In this document: positions 1-8,849 of the stretch, piece by piece
Layout of the letters: every line of letters starts with the position of its first letter
Numbering within the stretch: position 1 is the first letter of the stretch
Program-made: the position numbers and the translations under genes
The notes under the pieces: generated by a model
Seen by the model: only the letters and a program-made list of their open reading frames with translations
Database searches by the model: none
Told to the model about the DNA's origin: nothing
Assembly: GCF_004361915.1 (NCBI RefSeq)
Contig: NZ_SNWP01000010.1
Location: 310,001-374,000, forward strand
Direction of reading: 5' to 3'
Source of the DNA: Sediminibacterium goheungense
Lineage (GTDB): Bacteria > Bacteroidota > Bacteroidia > Chitinophagales > Chitinophagaceae
Length of the DNA stretch: 64,000 bases

Positions 1-2199
1 GGAAAGCCGATTACACACTTATATATAGACGGAGACAATTTACTGGATGGCCGTTATAATATAGCTACCCGTACCATTCCGTCTGATATGGTAAGTAAGA
101 TTGAGGTCCTGGAAAATCATCAGGCAGTAAAATCATTGAAAGGAATTGTTCCCAGCGATAATCCAGCCATGAACCTGGTACTGAAAGATAAGGCGCGGAT
201 ACGCTTAATCGGCGATGGTAATATCGCTGTTGGCACCCCTTCACTGGTAGACGGCTCAATGAATCTGATGCTGTTTAAAAAGGAAGTGAAGTTTATCAAT
301 TACTACAAATACAATAATACCGGCGTTGATCTGGAAACAGATTTGGTTTCTCATTCGATTGGGTTTTCATCGTTCCGTAACAATGATAATTCGGTTTCTC
401 CTAATTTATTATCGATGGCAACAGCAGGCACACCGGATCTGAGCAGGCGGCGTTATCTCTTTAATAATACAGGCTTATTAAACATCAATAAAATGCTCAG
501 AATAAGCCCGGAAGCTACCTTACGCATCAATGGTTTTTTCCTGCATGATGTGCGTAACCAGTCTTACCGTTACAATGCCACTTACTTTCTACCCGGCGAT
601 ACTATCCGGTACAGTGAATTTCAGGATAACCGTAACACACCCCTTACCTATGTAACGCAGTTGAACCTGAATGTAAACAAAAGCAACTATTTCCTGAATA
701 ACACCCTTTTGCTGGAACATGCCATTACTGATGGGTATGCCCGTATGCAAACCAATGTACAGCCATTGCTTACGCAGCAATTAAAGATGAATACCACCAC
801 ATTCAGCAATGATCTTCGATATAATAAAGTAATCAATGGGAAACATGTGGTTGAAATAGGTTCCTATATCAGTAACAGGAATAATCCGCAGGATCTTACC
901 ATGGTTCCGGGATTGTATAATAATCTTCTGAACAATAGCATTCCTTATGATCAGTTGAAACAGTCTGCTACAGAACCTGTTTTTTACACGGATAACTTTT
1001 TAATGTACAGAAGAAAAATAGGAGCTTTTGCACAAAGTTTACGCGCCGGTTTTAACTGGCAGTCTGTTCAGATGCAGTCTGTACTTCAAACAGTGCAAAC
1101 AAGTGGTGTCATAACAGCTGCTCCCGATAGTTTTTACAATAATTTATCATGGAACAGGTACAAGGTTTATGTTGAAGCAGGTAGTGAATGGAACACCAAG
1201 AACTGGAATATTTCGGTGAACCTGCCGTTCAGTTATCAGGAATTCCGATATAAAAACCAGCTTACCAAACCTTCTGCTGACAATATCAGGTTTATTCCTT
1301 TTACACCGAGTTTCCGGGCATTATGGAAAATGAACAATGACAATGAGGTTTCTGCTTATTATTATCAGACAAATAGCCGTGGTAATGTGAATGAGGCATT
1401 TGAGGGCTATCTGTTACAGAACTACCGGAACTTTATTCGGAATGATGCCACATTGTCTACCAGTATTACAAAAGGAAGCTCTTTATACTATGCCTACAGA
1501 AATGCCATAAAACTATTTTTTCTGAATGCGGGTATTGGCTATATCGTTAATAATGGCAATTCAGGCAATGATGCATTTCTGAGTGATGAGGTACAGATTG
1601 CAAAACGTATTTTATTTGATTATGAAACCCGGAACCTGAATGCTAACCTGCGGTTAAGTAAATACCTTTTTAAGCTGAGAACCACCATTGGTGCAGCCAT
1701 TATGTGGCAGAAAGGGAATAACATACAATTACAAAACGGTAACAGACTCGATTATGAAAGCAGGAATACCGGTTTCACGTTAACGCTCAATTCAAAACTG
1801 AGTAACTGGATGAACCTGGGTTATCAGGGATCGCTGAATCTGATGAGTAACCAGCAAAAGGGGCTTCCGGCCAGTGCAGTGAATCAGCAGTTAAAGATCC
1901 GTCAGCTAAGGCAGAATGCCGAAGTAAATGTTACCCCGGGGAACAAGATGGTGATACGTTTTAAAATTGAGGACTATTTTAATGAAACCAAGAATGTGCC
2001 TTCGATGCATACCCTGTTTCTGGATGCTGCCATTACTTTCAAATTCAAAAAATTGAAATCTGATATTGAATTATCCTGCTTTAACCTGGCGGGTAATGAT
2101 AGTTACGTATTAAGCCGGCTATCGGTAAATAGCCTGGTAGAAAGTAGTTATCCAATACGGCCGAGGATGTTTCTGCTAAAGACCTATTTCCGGTTTTAG
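1..2199 (+). CDS. Outer-membrane beta-barrel protein, TonB-dependent-receptor-like (5' truncated)
   Basis: The frame is open from the first base, so the signal peptide, the regulatory N-domain and part of the plug lie outside the window; the internal ATG at 88 is not the real start. The visible part opens in a plug-like stretch (YIDGDNLLDGRYN, then SKIEVLENHQAVKSLKG, then NLVLKDKAR) that lines up with the same region of the two full-length barrels at 31405 and 35143, so this is a more divergent third member of that family. About 650 residues of aromatic/polar beta-strand pattern follow, and the chain ends in YFRF; a terminal Phe is usual for outer-membrane barrels. Substrate unknown. No GLPGLI gene follows it, unlike the other two copies. 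Confidence 0.85.
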   Translation, partial: GKPITHLYIDGDNLLDGRYNIATRTIPSDMVSKIEVLENHQAVKSLKGIVPSDNPAMNLVLKDKARIRLIGDGNIAVGTPSLVDGSMNLMLFKKEVKFINYYKYNNTGVDLETDLVSHSIGFSSFRNNDNSVSPNLLSMATAGTPDLSRRRYLFNNTGLLNINKMLRISPEATLRINGFFLHDVRNQSYRYNATYFLPGDTIRYSEFQDNRNTPLTYVTQLNLNVNKSNYFLNNTLLLEHAITDGYARMQTNVQPLLTQQLKMNTTTFSNDLRYNKVINGKHVVEIGSYISNRNNPQDLTMVPGLYNNLLNNSIPYDQLKQSATEPVFYTDNFLMYRRKIGAFAQSLRAGFNWQSVQMQSVLQTVQTSGVITAAPDSFYNNLSWNRYKVYVEAGSEWNTKNWNISVNLPFSYQEFRYKNQLTKPSADNIRFIPFTPSFRALWKMNNDNEVSAYYYQTNSRGNVNEAFEGYLLQNYRNFIRNDATLSTSITKGSSLYYAYRNAIKLFFLNAGIGYIVNNGNSGNDAFLSDEVQIAKRILFDYETRNLNANLRLSKYLFKLRTTIGAAIMWQKGNNIQLQNGNRLDYESRNTGFTLTLNSKLSNWMNLGYQGSLNLMSNQQKGLPASAVNQQLKIRQLRQNAEVNVTPGNKMVIRFKIEDYFNETKNVPSMHTLFLDAAITFKFKKLKSDIELSCFNLAGNDSYVLSRLSVNSLVESSYPIRPRMFLLKTYFRF

Positions 2200-2250
2200 A
2201 CAGCGTCGAAGAATATAAAAGACTGAAAATCATTATTTTGCTAAAAAAAG

Positions 2251-2279
2251 CAGGTGTTCTTTTCATATGGGAACACTTG
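2251..2279 (+). terminator. Hairpin after the outer-membrane barrel gene
   Basis: A 9-bp stem (one G-T pair) with an 11-base loop lies 52 bases after the barrel stop codon. The downstream side has only a weak T-rich stretch, so it may be a poor terminator or an mRNA 3' end stabiliser. Confidence 0.4.
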
Positions 2280-2335
2280 CCGAGGGCTTTCTTATATACT
2301 TATCTGGGTTGTGAATAAGATTTATTTCAAAAATC

Positions 2336-2368
2336 TTTGCAAAATCTGCACCCAAATCCCTACCTTTG
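2336..2368 (+). promoter_or_regulatory. rplU-rpmA promoter, Bacteroidota type
   Basis: TTTG (2336-2339), a 21-base spacer and TACCTTTG (2361-2368) give a full match to the TTTG / TAnnTTTG consensus of the Bacteroidota primary sigma factor. It lies 21 bases before the rplU ATG, so the mRNA leader is very short. Confidence 0.75.
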
Positions 2369-2389
2369 CCGTCCTAATTTTGGATAGCT

Positions 2390-2695
2390 ATGTTAGCAGT
2401 TGTAAAAATCGCAGGTCAGCAATTTAAGGTACAGGAAGGACAAAGCCTGTATGTTCCTCACCTGCAGGGTAAAACCGGAGATAAAGTTGAGTTCACCGAT
2501 GTATTGTTTACGGACAATGCCGGTACTGTTGCTTCAGGCAGTAGTGTAAAAGCTACTGTAAAAGCTGAAATCATCAGTGACCTGGTACAGGGTGACAAAG
2601 TGATCGCCTTTAAAATGAAAAGAAGAAAGGGCTTCCGCAAGAAGCATGGTCACAGAACGCATTATACGCGTATCAAAATCGAAAGCATCGCTTAA
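2390..2695 (+). CDS. rplU: 50S ribosomal protein L21
   Basis: 101 residues, the usual length of bL21, a large-subunit protein that binds 23S rRNA. The sequence starts MLAVVKIAGQQFKV and has the basic C-terminal motif KMKRRKGFRKKHGHR followed by HYTRIKIESI, both characteristic of the family. It is first in a two-gene operon with rpmA (56-base gap), the arrangement found in most bacteria. A strong promoter sits directly upstream. Identification is secure. Confidence 0.97.
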   Translation: MLAVVKIAGQQFKVQEGQSLYVPHLQGKTGDKVEFTDVLFTDNAGTVASGSSVKATVKAEIISDLVQGDKVIAFKMKRRKGFRKKHGHRTHYTRIKIESIA

Positions 2696-2751
2696 GTAAA
2701 AAACATACCCGGTTCCAATTTGAGTTGGTCCCGGTTTAAAAACAAATAACC

Positions 2752-3018
2752 ATGGCACACAAAAAAGGTGAAGGTAGTGTAAAGAACGGCCGCGACTCTC
2801 AGAGCAAACGTCTCGGTGTTAAGATATATGGTGGTCAGCCTGCTATCGCCGGTAACATCATCGTTCGTCAGAGAGGAACTGTTTATCATCCTGGTAAGAA
2901 TGTAGGTGTTGGTTCTGACTATACTTTGTTCGCATTATCTGATGGTATCGTTGAATTCAAGAAAGGAAAAAATGATAAAACTACCGTATCGGTAGCGCCG
3001 GTTGCAGAGACCGCATAA
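2752..3018 (+). CDS. rpmA: 50S ribosomal protein L27
   Basis: 88 residues, normal for bL27, the large-subunit protein whose N-terminus reaches the peptidyl-transferase centre. It begins directly with [16 protein letters not shown], so there is no cleavable N-terminal extension of the Firmicutes kind. The family core [22 protein letters not shown] and the following [17 protein letters not shown] are intact. It is co-transcribed with rplU; no separate promoter is evident in the 56-base gap. Confidence 0.97.
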   Translation: MAHKKGEGSVKNGRDSQSKRLGVKIYGGQPAIAGNIIVRQRGTVYHPGKNVGVGSDYTLFALSDGIVEFKKGKNDKTTVSVAPVAETA

Positions 3019-3027
3019 AAATTTTTT

Positions 3028-3057
3028 TTTGTAGTTACAAATAAGTTTTTATTTTTA
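3028..3057 (+). promoter_or_regulatory. Possible promoter of the KA-repeat protein gene
   Basis: TTTG (3028-3031), an 18-base spacer and TATTTTTA (3050-3057), which is 7 of 8 to TAnnTTTG. It would let the basic protein be expressed apart from rplU-rpmA. The AT-rich context makes chance matches easy. Confidence 0.4.
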
Positions 3058-3091
3058 ATGTATTATTTACTAACCATTAAATCTAAAAAAC

Positions 3092-3289
3092 ATGGCAACT
3101 GCAAAAAAAGCTGCTAAGAAAGCTGCACCAAAGAAAGCCGCTAAGAAAGCTGCTCCTAAAAAAGCTGCAAAGAAAGCTGCTCCTAAAAAGGCTGCAAAGA
3201 AAGCTGCTCCTAAAAAAGCCGCTAAAAAAGCTGCTCCTAAAAAAGCTGCTAAAAAAGCTGCTCCTAAGAAAGCTGCTAAAAAGAAGTAA
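3092..3289 (+). CDS. Histone-H1-like lysine/alanine-rich repeat protein
   Basis: A 65-residue protein built almost only of Lys, Ala and Pro: MATAK, then six perfect copies of KAAKKAAPK, then KAAKKK. This resembles the C-terminal tail of eukaryotic histone H1 and the Hc1/AlgP-type tails of some bacteria, which bind DNA through charge. A nucleoid-associated role is inferred, not shown. It has no folded domain. The underlying DNA is a 27-bp tandem repeat, so copy number may vary between strains. It sits between rpmA and a strong terminator. The same KKAAPKKAA pattern forms the tail of topoisomerase I at the far end of the window. Confidence 0.8.
   Translation: MATAKKAAKKAAPKKAAKKAAPKKAAKKAAPKKAAKKAAPKKAAKKAAPKKAAKKAAPKKAAKKK
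3107..3268 (+). repeat. 27-bp coding tandem repeat, six copies
   Basis: Six consecutive 27-bp units each encode KAAKKAAPK. The protein repeat is perfect, while synonymous third positions differ between units (AAA/AAG, GCT/GCC/GCA), so the array is not a very recent amplification. Confidence 0.9.
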
Positions 3290-3322
3290 TCTTAGTTTAG
3301 CTTTAGCTAAAATAGATTTGAG

Positions 3323-3350
3323 AGTCCCGCCACATGGCGGGACTTTTTTT
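3323..3350 (+). terminator. Intrinsic terminator
   Basis: A perfect 9-bp GC-rich stem (AGTCCCGCC, loop ACAT, GGCGGGACT) is followed by a run of seven T. It ends the rplU-rpmA-KA-repeat block 33 bases after the last stop codon. Confidence 0.93.
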
Positions 3351-3382
3351 ATGCTAACTTCACCACTCGCTTATTTTCTACT

Positions 3383-5056
3383 ATGACCAACGAAGCCATC
3401 GCCGGGAATTTTTCTCTTCTGTCAAAACTCATGGATATCCATGGGGATAACGCTTTCAAGGCAAAATCATATGCCAGTGCAGCTTTTAGTATCGATAAAC
3501 TGCCTGTAGAACTTTCTACCATGCCCCATGATAAAATATTTATCCAAAAGGGCATTGGGGAGAGTACCGGAAAGAGAATTATTGAACAATTAGAAACCGG
3601 CCGGTTGGCTGTGTTGGATGAATACATTTCAAAAACACCGGAAGGCATTATTGAAATGTTACACATTAAGGGACTCGGTCCGAAAAAAATTGCGACGATC
3701 TGGAAAGAGTTAGAGATAGAAACATTGGGAGAACTTTTATACGCGTGTAATGAAAATCGCCTAACACTTTACAAAGGCTTTGGAGAAAAAACACAGAACA
3801 ATATCCGGGAATCCATTGAATTTTATTTCGGTTCACTGGGCAGTTATCTGTTTCAGCAAATGGAAGATTTTGCCCAAAAAGCATCTGAAAAGCTCCAGGA
3901 AAGCTTCCCGGGTACACTCTTTTTATCCACAGGTTCATACCGAAAACAGGATGAAATTGTGCATATCCTCGAATGGGTTACGAACTGTTCAACAGATCAA
4001 CTGACCCGTTTTTTTACAGCACAACAATTTGAGCTGATTCGTGTAACAGAAGATTATGTAGCTGTAAAATCAGTTGATAATGTAAGTTTAGGTTTCTACT
4101 GTACGCATACAGATCAGTGCTTCTCAAAACTTTTCGAAACCAGTTGCAGTGAAGTTTTCCTGAATGCCTGGAAAACATATTTCGGATGGCACCCAGAAAA
4201 GGCTTATCCAAGTGAAGAAGCTCTTTTTGAAGAAGCAGGTATTACATACATTCCCCCTTACCTGAGAGAAAAAGAAGGGATCATTGAAGAGGCCCGCAAG
4301 AACCAACTGCCGGTAGTAATCCAGTCAACGGATATTAAAGGGATCATTCACAGTCATAGTAAATGGAGCGATGGTAGTAATACACTGGAAGAAATGGCTG
4401 CCGCGGCCATTGAAAGAGGATTCGAATACCTTGTTATCAGCGACCACTCCCGTTCTGCTTTTTATGCCAGCGGTCTGGATATTGACCGCGTATATGCACA
4501 ACACCAACAGATTGAGGAACTGAATGCAAAACTCGCACCTTTCCGCATTTATAAGAGTATTGAGAGTGATATTCTGAATGATGGCAGCCTGGATTATCCT
4601 GATGAGGTACTTGCAGATTTTGATCTGGTTATTGCCTCTATACATTCCAACTTGAAAATGCCCGAAGAAAAAGCCATGATGCGGCTTATCAATGCCATAG
4701 AAAATCCATTTACCAGCATACTCGGACATATGACAGGCCGATTACTTTTAAGTAGAAATGGCTATCCGGTTGATCATGCCAGAATCATTGACGCCTGTGC
4801 GGCCAATGATGTTGTGATTGAACTGAATGCACACCCAAGAAGACTGGACATTGACTGGAGATGGATAGATCGAGCATTGGAAAAAGGAGTACTTATTTCA
4901 ATTGATCCCGATGCTCACCACATTGAAGGCTATGATGATTGCAGGTATGGCGTAATGGCTGCACAGAAAGCGGGGTTAACCAAAGAAAATAACCTCAGCA
5001 GCTTCTCCAGAGAAGATTTTGAAGACTTTCTGGTGCAGCAGCATGCCAAACGTTAA
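3383..5056 (+). CDS. polX: PolX-family protein: HhH and PHP domains, degenerate polymerase site
   Basis: 557 residues with the domain order of bacterial PolX: N-terminal helix-hairpin-helix segments (about 56-68, 94-107, 131-141), a pol-beta-like palm (about 170-290), and a C-terminal PHP phosphoesterase domain (about 318-550). PHP metal ligands look complete: H323-S-H325, D330, SDH at 353-355, then an IHSN, a GHMTGR, an ELNAHP and an IDPDAHH motif. The nucleotidyltransferase site does not: the GS motif remains at 184-185, but the family D-L-D is I195-L196-E197, and the third catalytic Asp position reads V234-S235-L236. By family knowledge it should keep 3'-5' exonuclease or phosphoesterase activity and lack DNA synthesis. 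Single gene after a terminator. Confidence 0.85.
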   Translation: MTNEAIAGNFSLLSKLMDIHGDNAFKAKSYASAAFSIDKLPVELSTMPHDKIFIQKGIGESTGKRIIEQLETGRLAVLDEYISKTPEGIIEMLHIKGLGPKKIATIWKELEIETLGELLYACNENRLTLYKGFGEKTQNNIRESIEFYFGSLGSYLFQQMEDFAQKASEKLQESFPGTLFLSTGSYRKQDEIVHILEWVTNCSTDQLTRFFTAQQFELIRVTEDYVAVKSVDNVSLGFYCTHTDQCFSKLFETSCSEVFLNAWKTYFGWHPEKAYPSEEALFEEAGITYIPPYLREKEGIIEEARKNQLPVVIQSTDIKGIIHSHSKWSDGSNTLEEMAAAAIERGFEYLVISDHSRSAFYASGLDIDRVYAQHQQIEELNAKLAPFRIYKSIESDILNDGSLDYPDEVLADFDLVIASIHSNLKMPEEKAMMRLINAIENPFTSILGHMTGRLLLSRNGYPVDHARIIDACAANDVVIELNAHPRRLDIDWRWIDRALEKGVLISIDPDAHHIEGYDDCRYGVMAAQKAGLTKENNLSSFSREDFEDFLVQQHAKR

Positions 5057-5066
5057 GCGTTACTCA

Positions 5067-8000
5067 TCAGGATTGTACCGGCAGGGCGATGAAGAAACTG
5101 GTACCCTCCCCTTCTGTTGTTTCAAACCAGATGGTTCCATTTGCTTTTTCAACAATGCCTTTACATATTGCCAGTCCCAAACCCGTACCCGAAGATTTGG
5201 TAGTAAAATTCGGAACAAAAATATTGACCTGCATGGATTCAGGTATTCCTCCTGCATCATCCTGAACAACAAGGAGTATGTTCCCCTCTTTTTGTTCAAG
5301 CAGGATATTTACTTGTACTTTTTGTGATTTATCCATCCCTGCTTCTACTGCATTCTGTAATAAGTTGGTCAAAAGCCGATTCATCTGTACCCTATCTGCG
5401 ATAACCGTTGCAGTTGACAGTGTATTATTGAAACTGATTTCCAACTCGGGGTGGGTTGCATATAAGCGTATGACCGATTCGATCACTTCCCGCAAATCTA
5501 TTTTTTCAAGTTTGGCATTACCGATATTAGCAAACTGCGAAAACTCACTGGCTATTTTTGACAACTGATCAATTTGTTCTACCAGTGTCTGCGCCATATT
5601 CGAAGTGAGCTCTTTTACATCCGGAGAGCCTTTCATGATTGCATTTTGCAGGTATTGAATACTGAGCTTCATCGGGGTGAGCGGATTCTTGATTTCATGC
5701 GCCACCTGCCGGGCCATTTCGCGCCAGGCTCCTTCCCGTTCGCTTCTGGCCAATGCAAGGGCACTTTGCTCCAGCTTACGAACCATTTTATTGTATTCTC
5801 CAACCAGCATACCAATTTCATCATTTCGCGACCACACAATCTCCTGATTGCTTTTGCCAATATTCATCTGTCGCATTTTTTCACCGATCAGACTAAATGA
5901 AGCGGTAATTCTGCTGGTTAGAAAAAAAGCAATGGCACCCGCCACAAGGAAGATAAATGCATTCAGGTTGATCAATGTTGCGAGAAAGCCAGATATTTCC
6001 TGGTTTAATTCGTTTTGTGAGTTGAGATAGGGAATATTGAGATACGCATAGTTCTCACCCATTTCATCAGATAATGGTACATAAATACTCAGGTATTCAA
6101 AATCACCTACCCTTTCAGACTGTATATACCTGATACTGTTATCGTAATGCAACTGCTGGAAAGCTTTAGGCTCCATCTGCGTACTGAGCAGGTGCTTATT
6201 ATAAATATAGGGCTGTGTAGATGTAAGCAGACTACCATTGATATCATAAAAATTCACATCCACATTATGCAAATCAGAAATGGCAGCAATATCCTGCTCC
6301 AGTTCACGGGAAAGACCCACATTTTTAAAAGTCAGTACATCATCAAAACTAAACTGGGAACTAAGTTTGCTATTGATCTCGTTCGACATTACCTGTATAG
6401 ACTTTGATAGTCTTTCCTCATTACTCCTGTTAAAGCGTATAATAAAAAAGGAAATAGTGGCGATACCAATTACCAAAAAGGAAAAGACACTCAGAAATAT
6501 AATGGTTGCCTGGATCTGGGTACGGATATTAAAGCGGAAAAGTTTCTTAATTTCTTTCCATTTAAACCTTGCCTTTAATAATTGACTACCCAGATGAAAA
6601 ACAAAAATGATCAGCAAAAAGGAACAAAACAGATAAGCGAATAAAGTGAGAAATTCAACTACCCAGGTATTTCTTTTCACAACTACTACCTGCTTATCGT
6701 TTCCCCCGTTAAACCACAACTCACTATACTCTCCCGAAAGTTTATAAGTAAATTCAAATTGATTGATTTGTTCTTTTTTCAAACGGGAAGGAAAATGATA
6801 GGTATTAAAATGATTAATCAGCTTTCCTTTATTATAAATACCATATGCATAATTGGTATTCAGATCGGATGAAAGGTTTTGCACCTGGTTAAATAACTCA
6901 GGATATAGCGCTTCGCTTTTGTAACGTTTTGATTTGATGATAACAAAAAGATACCCAAGGGTTCCGCCTTTTTGTGTTACTTCTTTCTGGTATAAATAGC
7001 TAAACCCTTCCGATGTATTATCATAACTGTATAAATCAGGAATAATGGTTGGTCTGGCCTGGTTAAGAATAATGGTCTTGATGGCAGCATAATCTGTGGA
7101 ATCTTCATTGTATAAAGGATGATACAAACTATCAAAAGTGTATATCCGCGTATCATATTTATTGAGATAGCCTGAAAAATTCTGGTTGATCAGACTGTCT
7201 TTGATGTATTTGTTTTCAAATTCATTCTGGAAACGATCAAAATTTTTTAAAAGAAACTGATCATCAAAATTTGTGGCAGCGATATTCAAGAGGTTTTCCC
7301 CGGACGGATCAATTTGCAGGGCCAGTTTTTCAGCGATGCGTTTTCTCTGTTCAAATTCTGTAACCCTGTTCTCGTATAGTACCATCCCCGCTATTGAGAA
7401 TGTAAAGAACATAACCCAGAAAATGAAAAATGTAGACCGGAGCAGTGGAAGATCCAGGTCTTTTTTTCGGTAATTAATGATCAGCAGGAATAACAATAAC
7501 CATAAAAGAATAACCAACCCCGCCGGAATTTCACTATTGGAAAAGAATAATAGCAGGCAAATAAAACTGCTAACCACTATTGTAACCGTTTGTTCAAGAA
7601 GGGGAAAATTCCGGTCTATCAACGGCTTTAACAGGATCTGGGAAAGTCCGAAGAAGCTCAATACCAAAAAACAAAGAATCACAAAACTTACCACACTATA
7701 AATATCCAGGCTGAAAAAATTAGTAACATCAGTTGATATTTTCGAATCGTGTACCAGACTTTGAACAATACCTGCTATACCAAAACCAATCAGGCTAAGT
7801 ATAAAAATATTCCCGTAATTCCTGATTTTTAAAGGTAAGGGCTTAGGTAGCCATGTTTTACCATCGGTATGATTTTTATACACTCCAATTAACCAGAATA
7901 ACAAAATAGCATTTACCAATAGATCTCCTAAGGAAGGATGAATGATATTAGAGGCATAAATAGATGGGTTGTATAAAGGTAGCTTGCTATAATCGAAAGG

Positions 8001-8849
8001 AAAATTAAACTGATAAGCAGTTAACCGAAGCAGCAAAACAATACCCGTTAAGATGATAAATCCGGTTTTAAAACCATGTATCAGCATCAGATCCGTTGTA
8101 ACCGAATTCAGAAATATCAATAAAAAAACAATTGACAGGATACGTAAAAGAATCGTAAAACTATCGTAAGAAATAAAAGACTTGCCTGGCTTAAGCTTTA
8201 TACCAAACAATTCTTTCCCGGCACTATTGAATATCGGTAATACATCGTTACCCGCAAGGGTGGTGAGTTCATATTGATCATCCAATCCTTCGAAACCTGC
8301 AAAATCACTATGCAAATATTTGTTTTCAATAAAGTACGACCATCTTATTGGAATCATTCCAATAACAAGTAAGTGTCCATTTTTAATAGGGACACTTGAT
8401 TTCAGTATTTCAAATTCACCATTTCTTTTGACAGAGAACCATGCACTATCCTGCCGGTAAAGATCATCCGGCACAAGATAATAACGGTTAGCATTCCAGT
8501 ATAAGAGTGTGGGCGTGCTTTTTTCAGTAACAGCATATACAAAGAGACCAAATGGTTCTTTTGTAGCTTCTTCCTTTACCTTGTTATTGGTTGATGCAAT
8601 GAGTGCGTGCAGAGAAGCCGTATCATTAACCAGCTCAGCATAACGATTCTCCAGCTTGCTGATATGCTGCTCGAGTTTGGATTTTACTTTCTGTGGTGAT
8701 GCATTATAACTCCAGTAATTGATAAATATAAATGAAAAGGTATAAAGCCAGGCAGCAGTTATGGCCAGGTAACCATGTTTGTAAGCAGCTTTTTTAAGTG
8801 TTCCGATCAAAGGTTTATGTTTTTCGTTTGATCTCGTTCCACAGCGCAT
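5067..8849 (-). CDS. Large membrane histidine kinase, NtrY-like
   Basis: 1260 residues. An N-terminal membrane helix (about 27-48) and a periplasmic part are followed by a block of some eight membrane helices, a second extracytoplasmic domain, two more helices, a third sensing loop (about 830-950), a last helix, HAMP, and a kinase core. The H-box VAHEIKNPLTPMK has His1051; the N-box NLLQNAVEAG, DDAGGIP and GTGLGLAICKGIVEKANG motifs follow. It should autophosphorylate and pass phosphate to a regulator, but no response regulator lies nearby. The ATG overlaps the end of mazG by 35 bases; a TTG 13 codons inside is an alternative start. It is last in a DUF3667-mazG-kinase operon. Signal unknown. 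Confidence 0.85.
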   Translation of the reverse strand: MRCGTRSNEKHKPLIGTLKKAAYKHGYLAITAAWLYTFSFIFINYWSYNASPQKVKSKLEQHISKLENRYAELVNDTASLHALIASTNNKVKEEATKEPFGLFVYAVTEKSTPTLLYWNANRYYLVPDDLYRQDSAWFSVKRNGEFEILKSSVPIKNGHLLVIGMIPIRWSYFIENKYLHSDFAGFEGLDDQYELTTLAGNDVLPIFNSAGKELFGIKLKPGKSFISYDSFTILLRILSIVFLLIFLNSVTTDLMLIHGFKTGFIILTGIVLLLRLTAYQFNFPFDYSKLPLYNPSIYASNIIHPSLGDLLVNAILLFWLIGVYKNHTDGKTWLPKPLPLKIRNYGNIFILSLIGFGIAGIVQSLVHDSKISTDVTNFFSLDIYSVVSFVILCFLVLSFFGLSQILLKPLIDRNFPLLEQTVTIVVSSFICLLLFFSNSEIPAGLVILLWLLLFLLIINYRKKDLDLPLLRSTFFIFWVMFFTFSIAGMVLYENRVTEFEQRKRIAEKLALQIDPSGENLLNIAATNFDDQFLLKNFDRFQNEFENKYIKDSLINQNFSGYLNKYDTRIYTFDSLYHPLYNEDSTDYAAIKTIILNQARPTIIPDLYSYDNTSEGFSYLYQKEVTQKGGTLGYLFVIIKSKRYKSEALYPELFNQVQNLSSDLNTNYAYGIYNKGKLINHFNTYHFPSRLKKEQINQFEFTYKLSGEYSELWFNGGNDKQVVVVKRNTWVVEFLTLFAYLFCSFLLIIFVFHLGSQLLKARFKWKEIKKLFRFNIRTQIQATIIFLSVFSFLVIGIATISFFIIRFNRSNEERLSKSIQVMSNEINSKLSSQFSFDDVLTFKNVGLSRELEQDIAAISDLHNVDVNFYDINGSLLTSTQPYIYNKHLLSTQMEPKAFQQLHYDNSIRYIQSERVGDFEYLSIYVPLSDEMGENYAYLNIPYLNSQNELNQEISGFLATLINLNAFIFLVAGAIAFFLTSRITASFSLIGEKMRQMNIGKSNQEIVWSRNDEIGMLVGEYNKMVRKLEQSALALARSEREGAWREMARQVAHEIKNPLTPMKLSIQYLQNAIMKGSPDVKELTSNMAQTLVEQIDQLSKIASEFSQFANIGNAKLEKIDLREVIESVIRLYATHPELEISFNNTLSTATVIADRVQMNRLLTNLLQNAVEAGMDKSQKVQVNILLEQKEGNILLVVQDDAGGIPESMQVNIFVPNFTTKSSGTGLGLAICKGIVEKANGTIWFETTEGEGTSFFIALPVQS

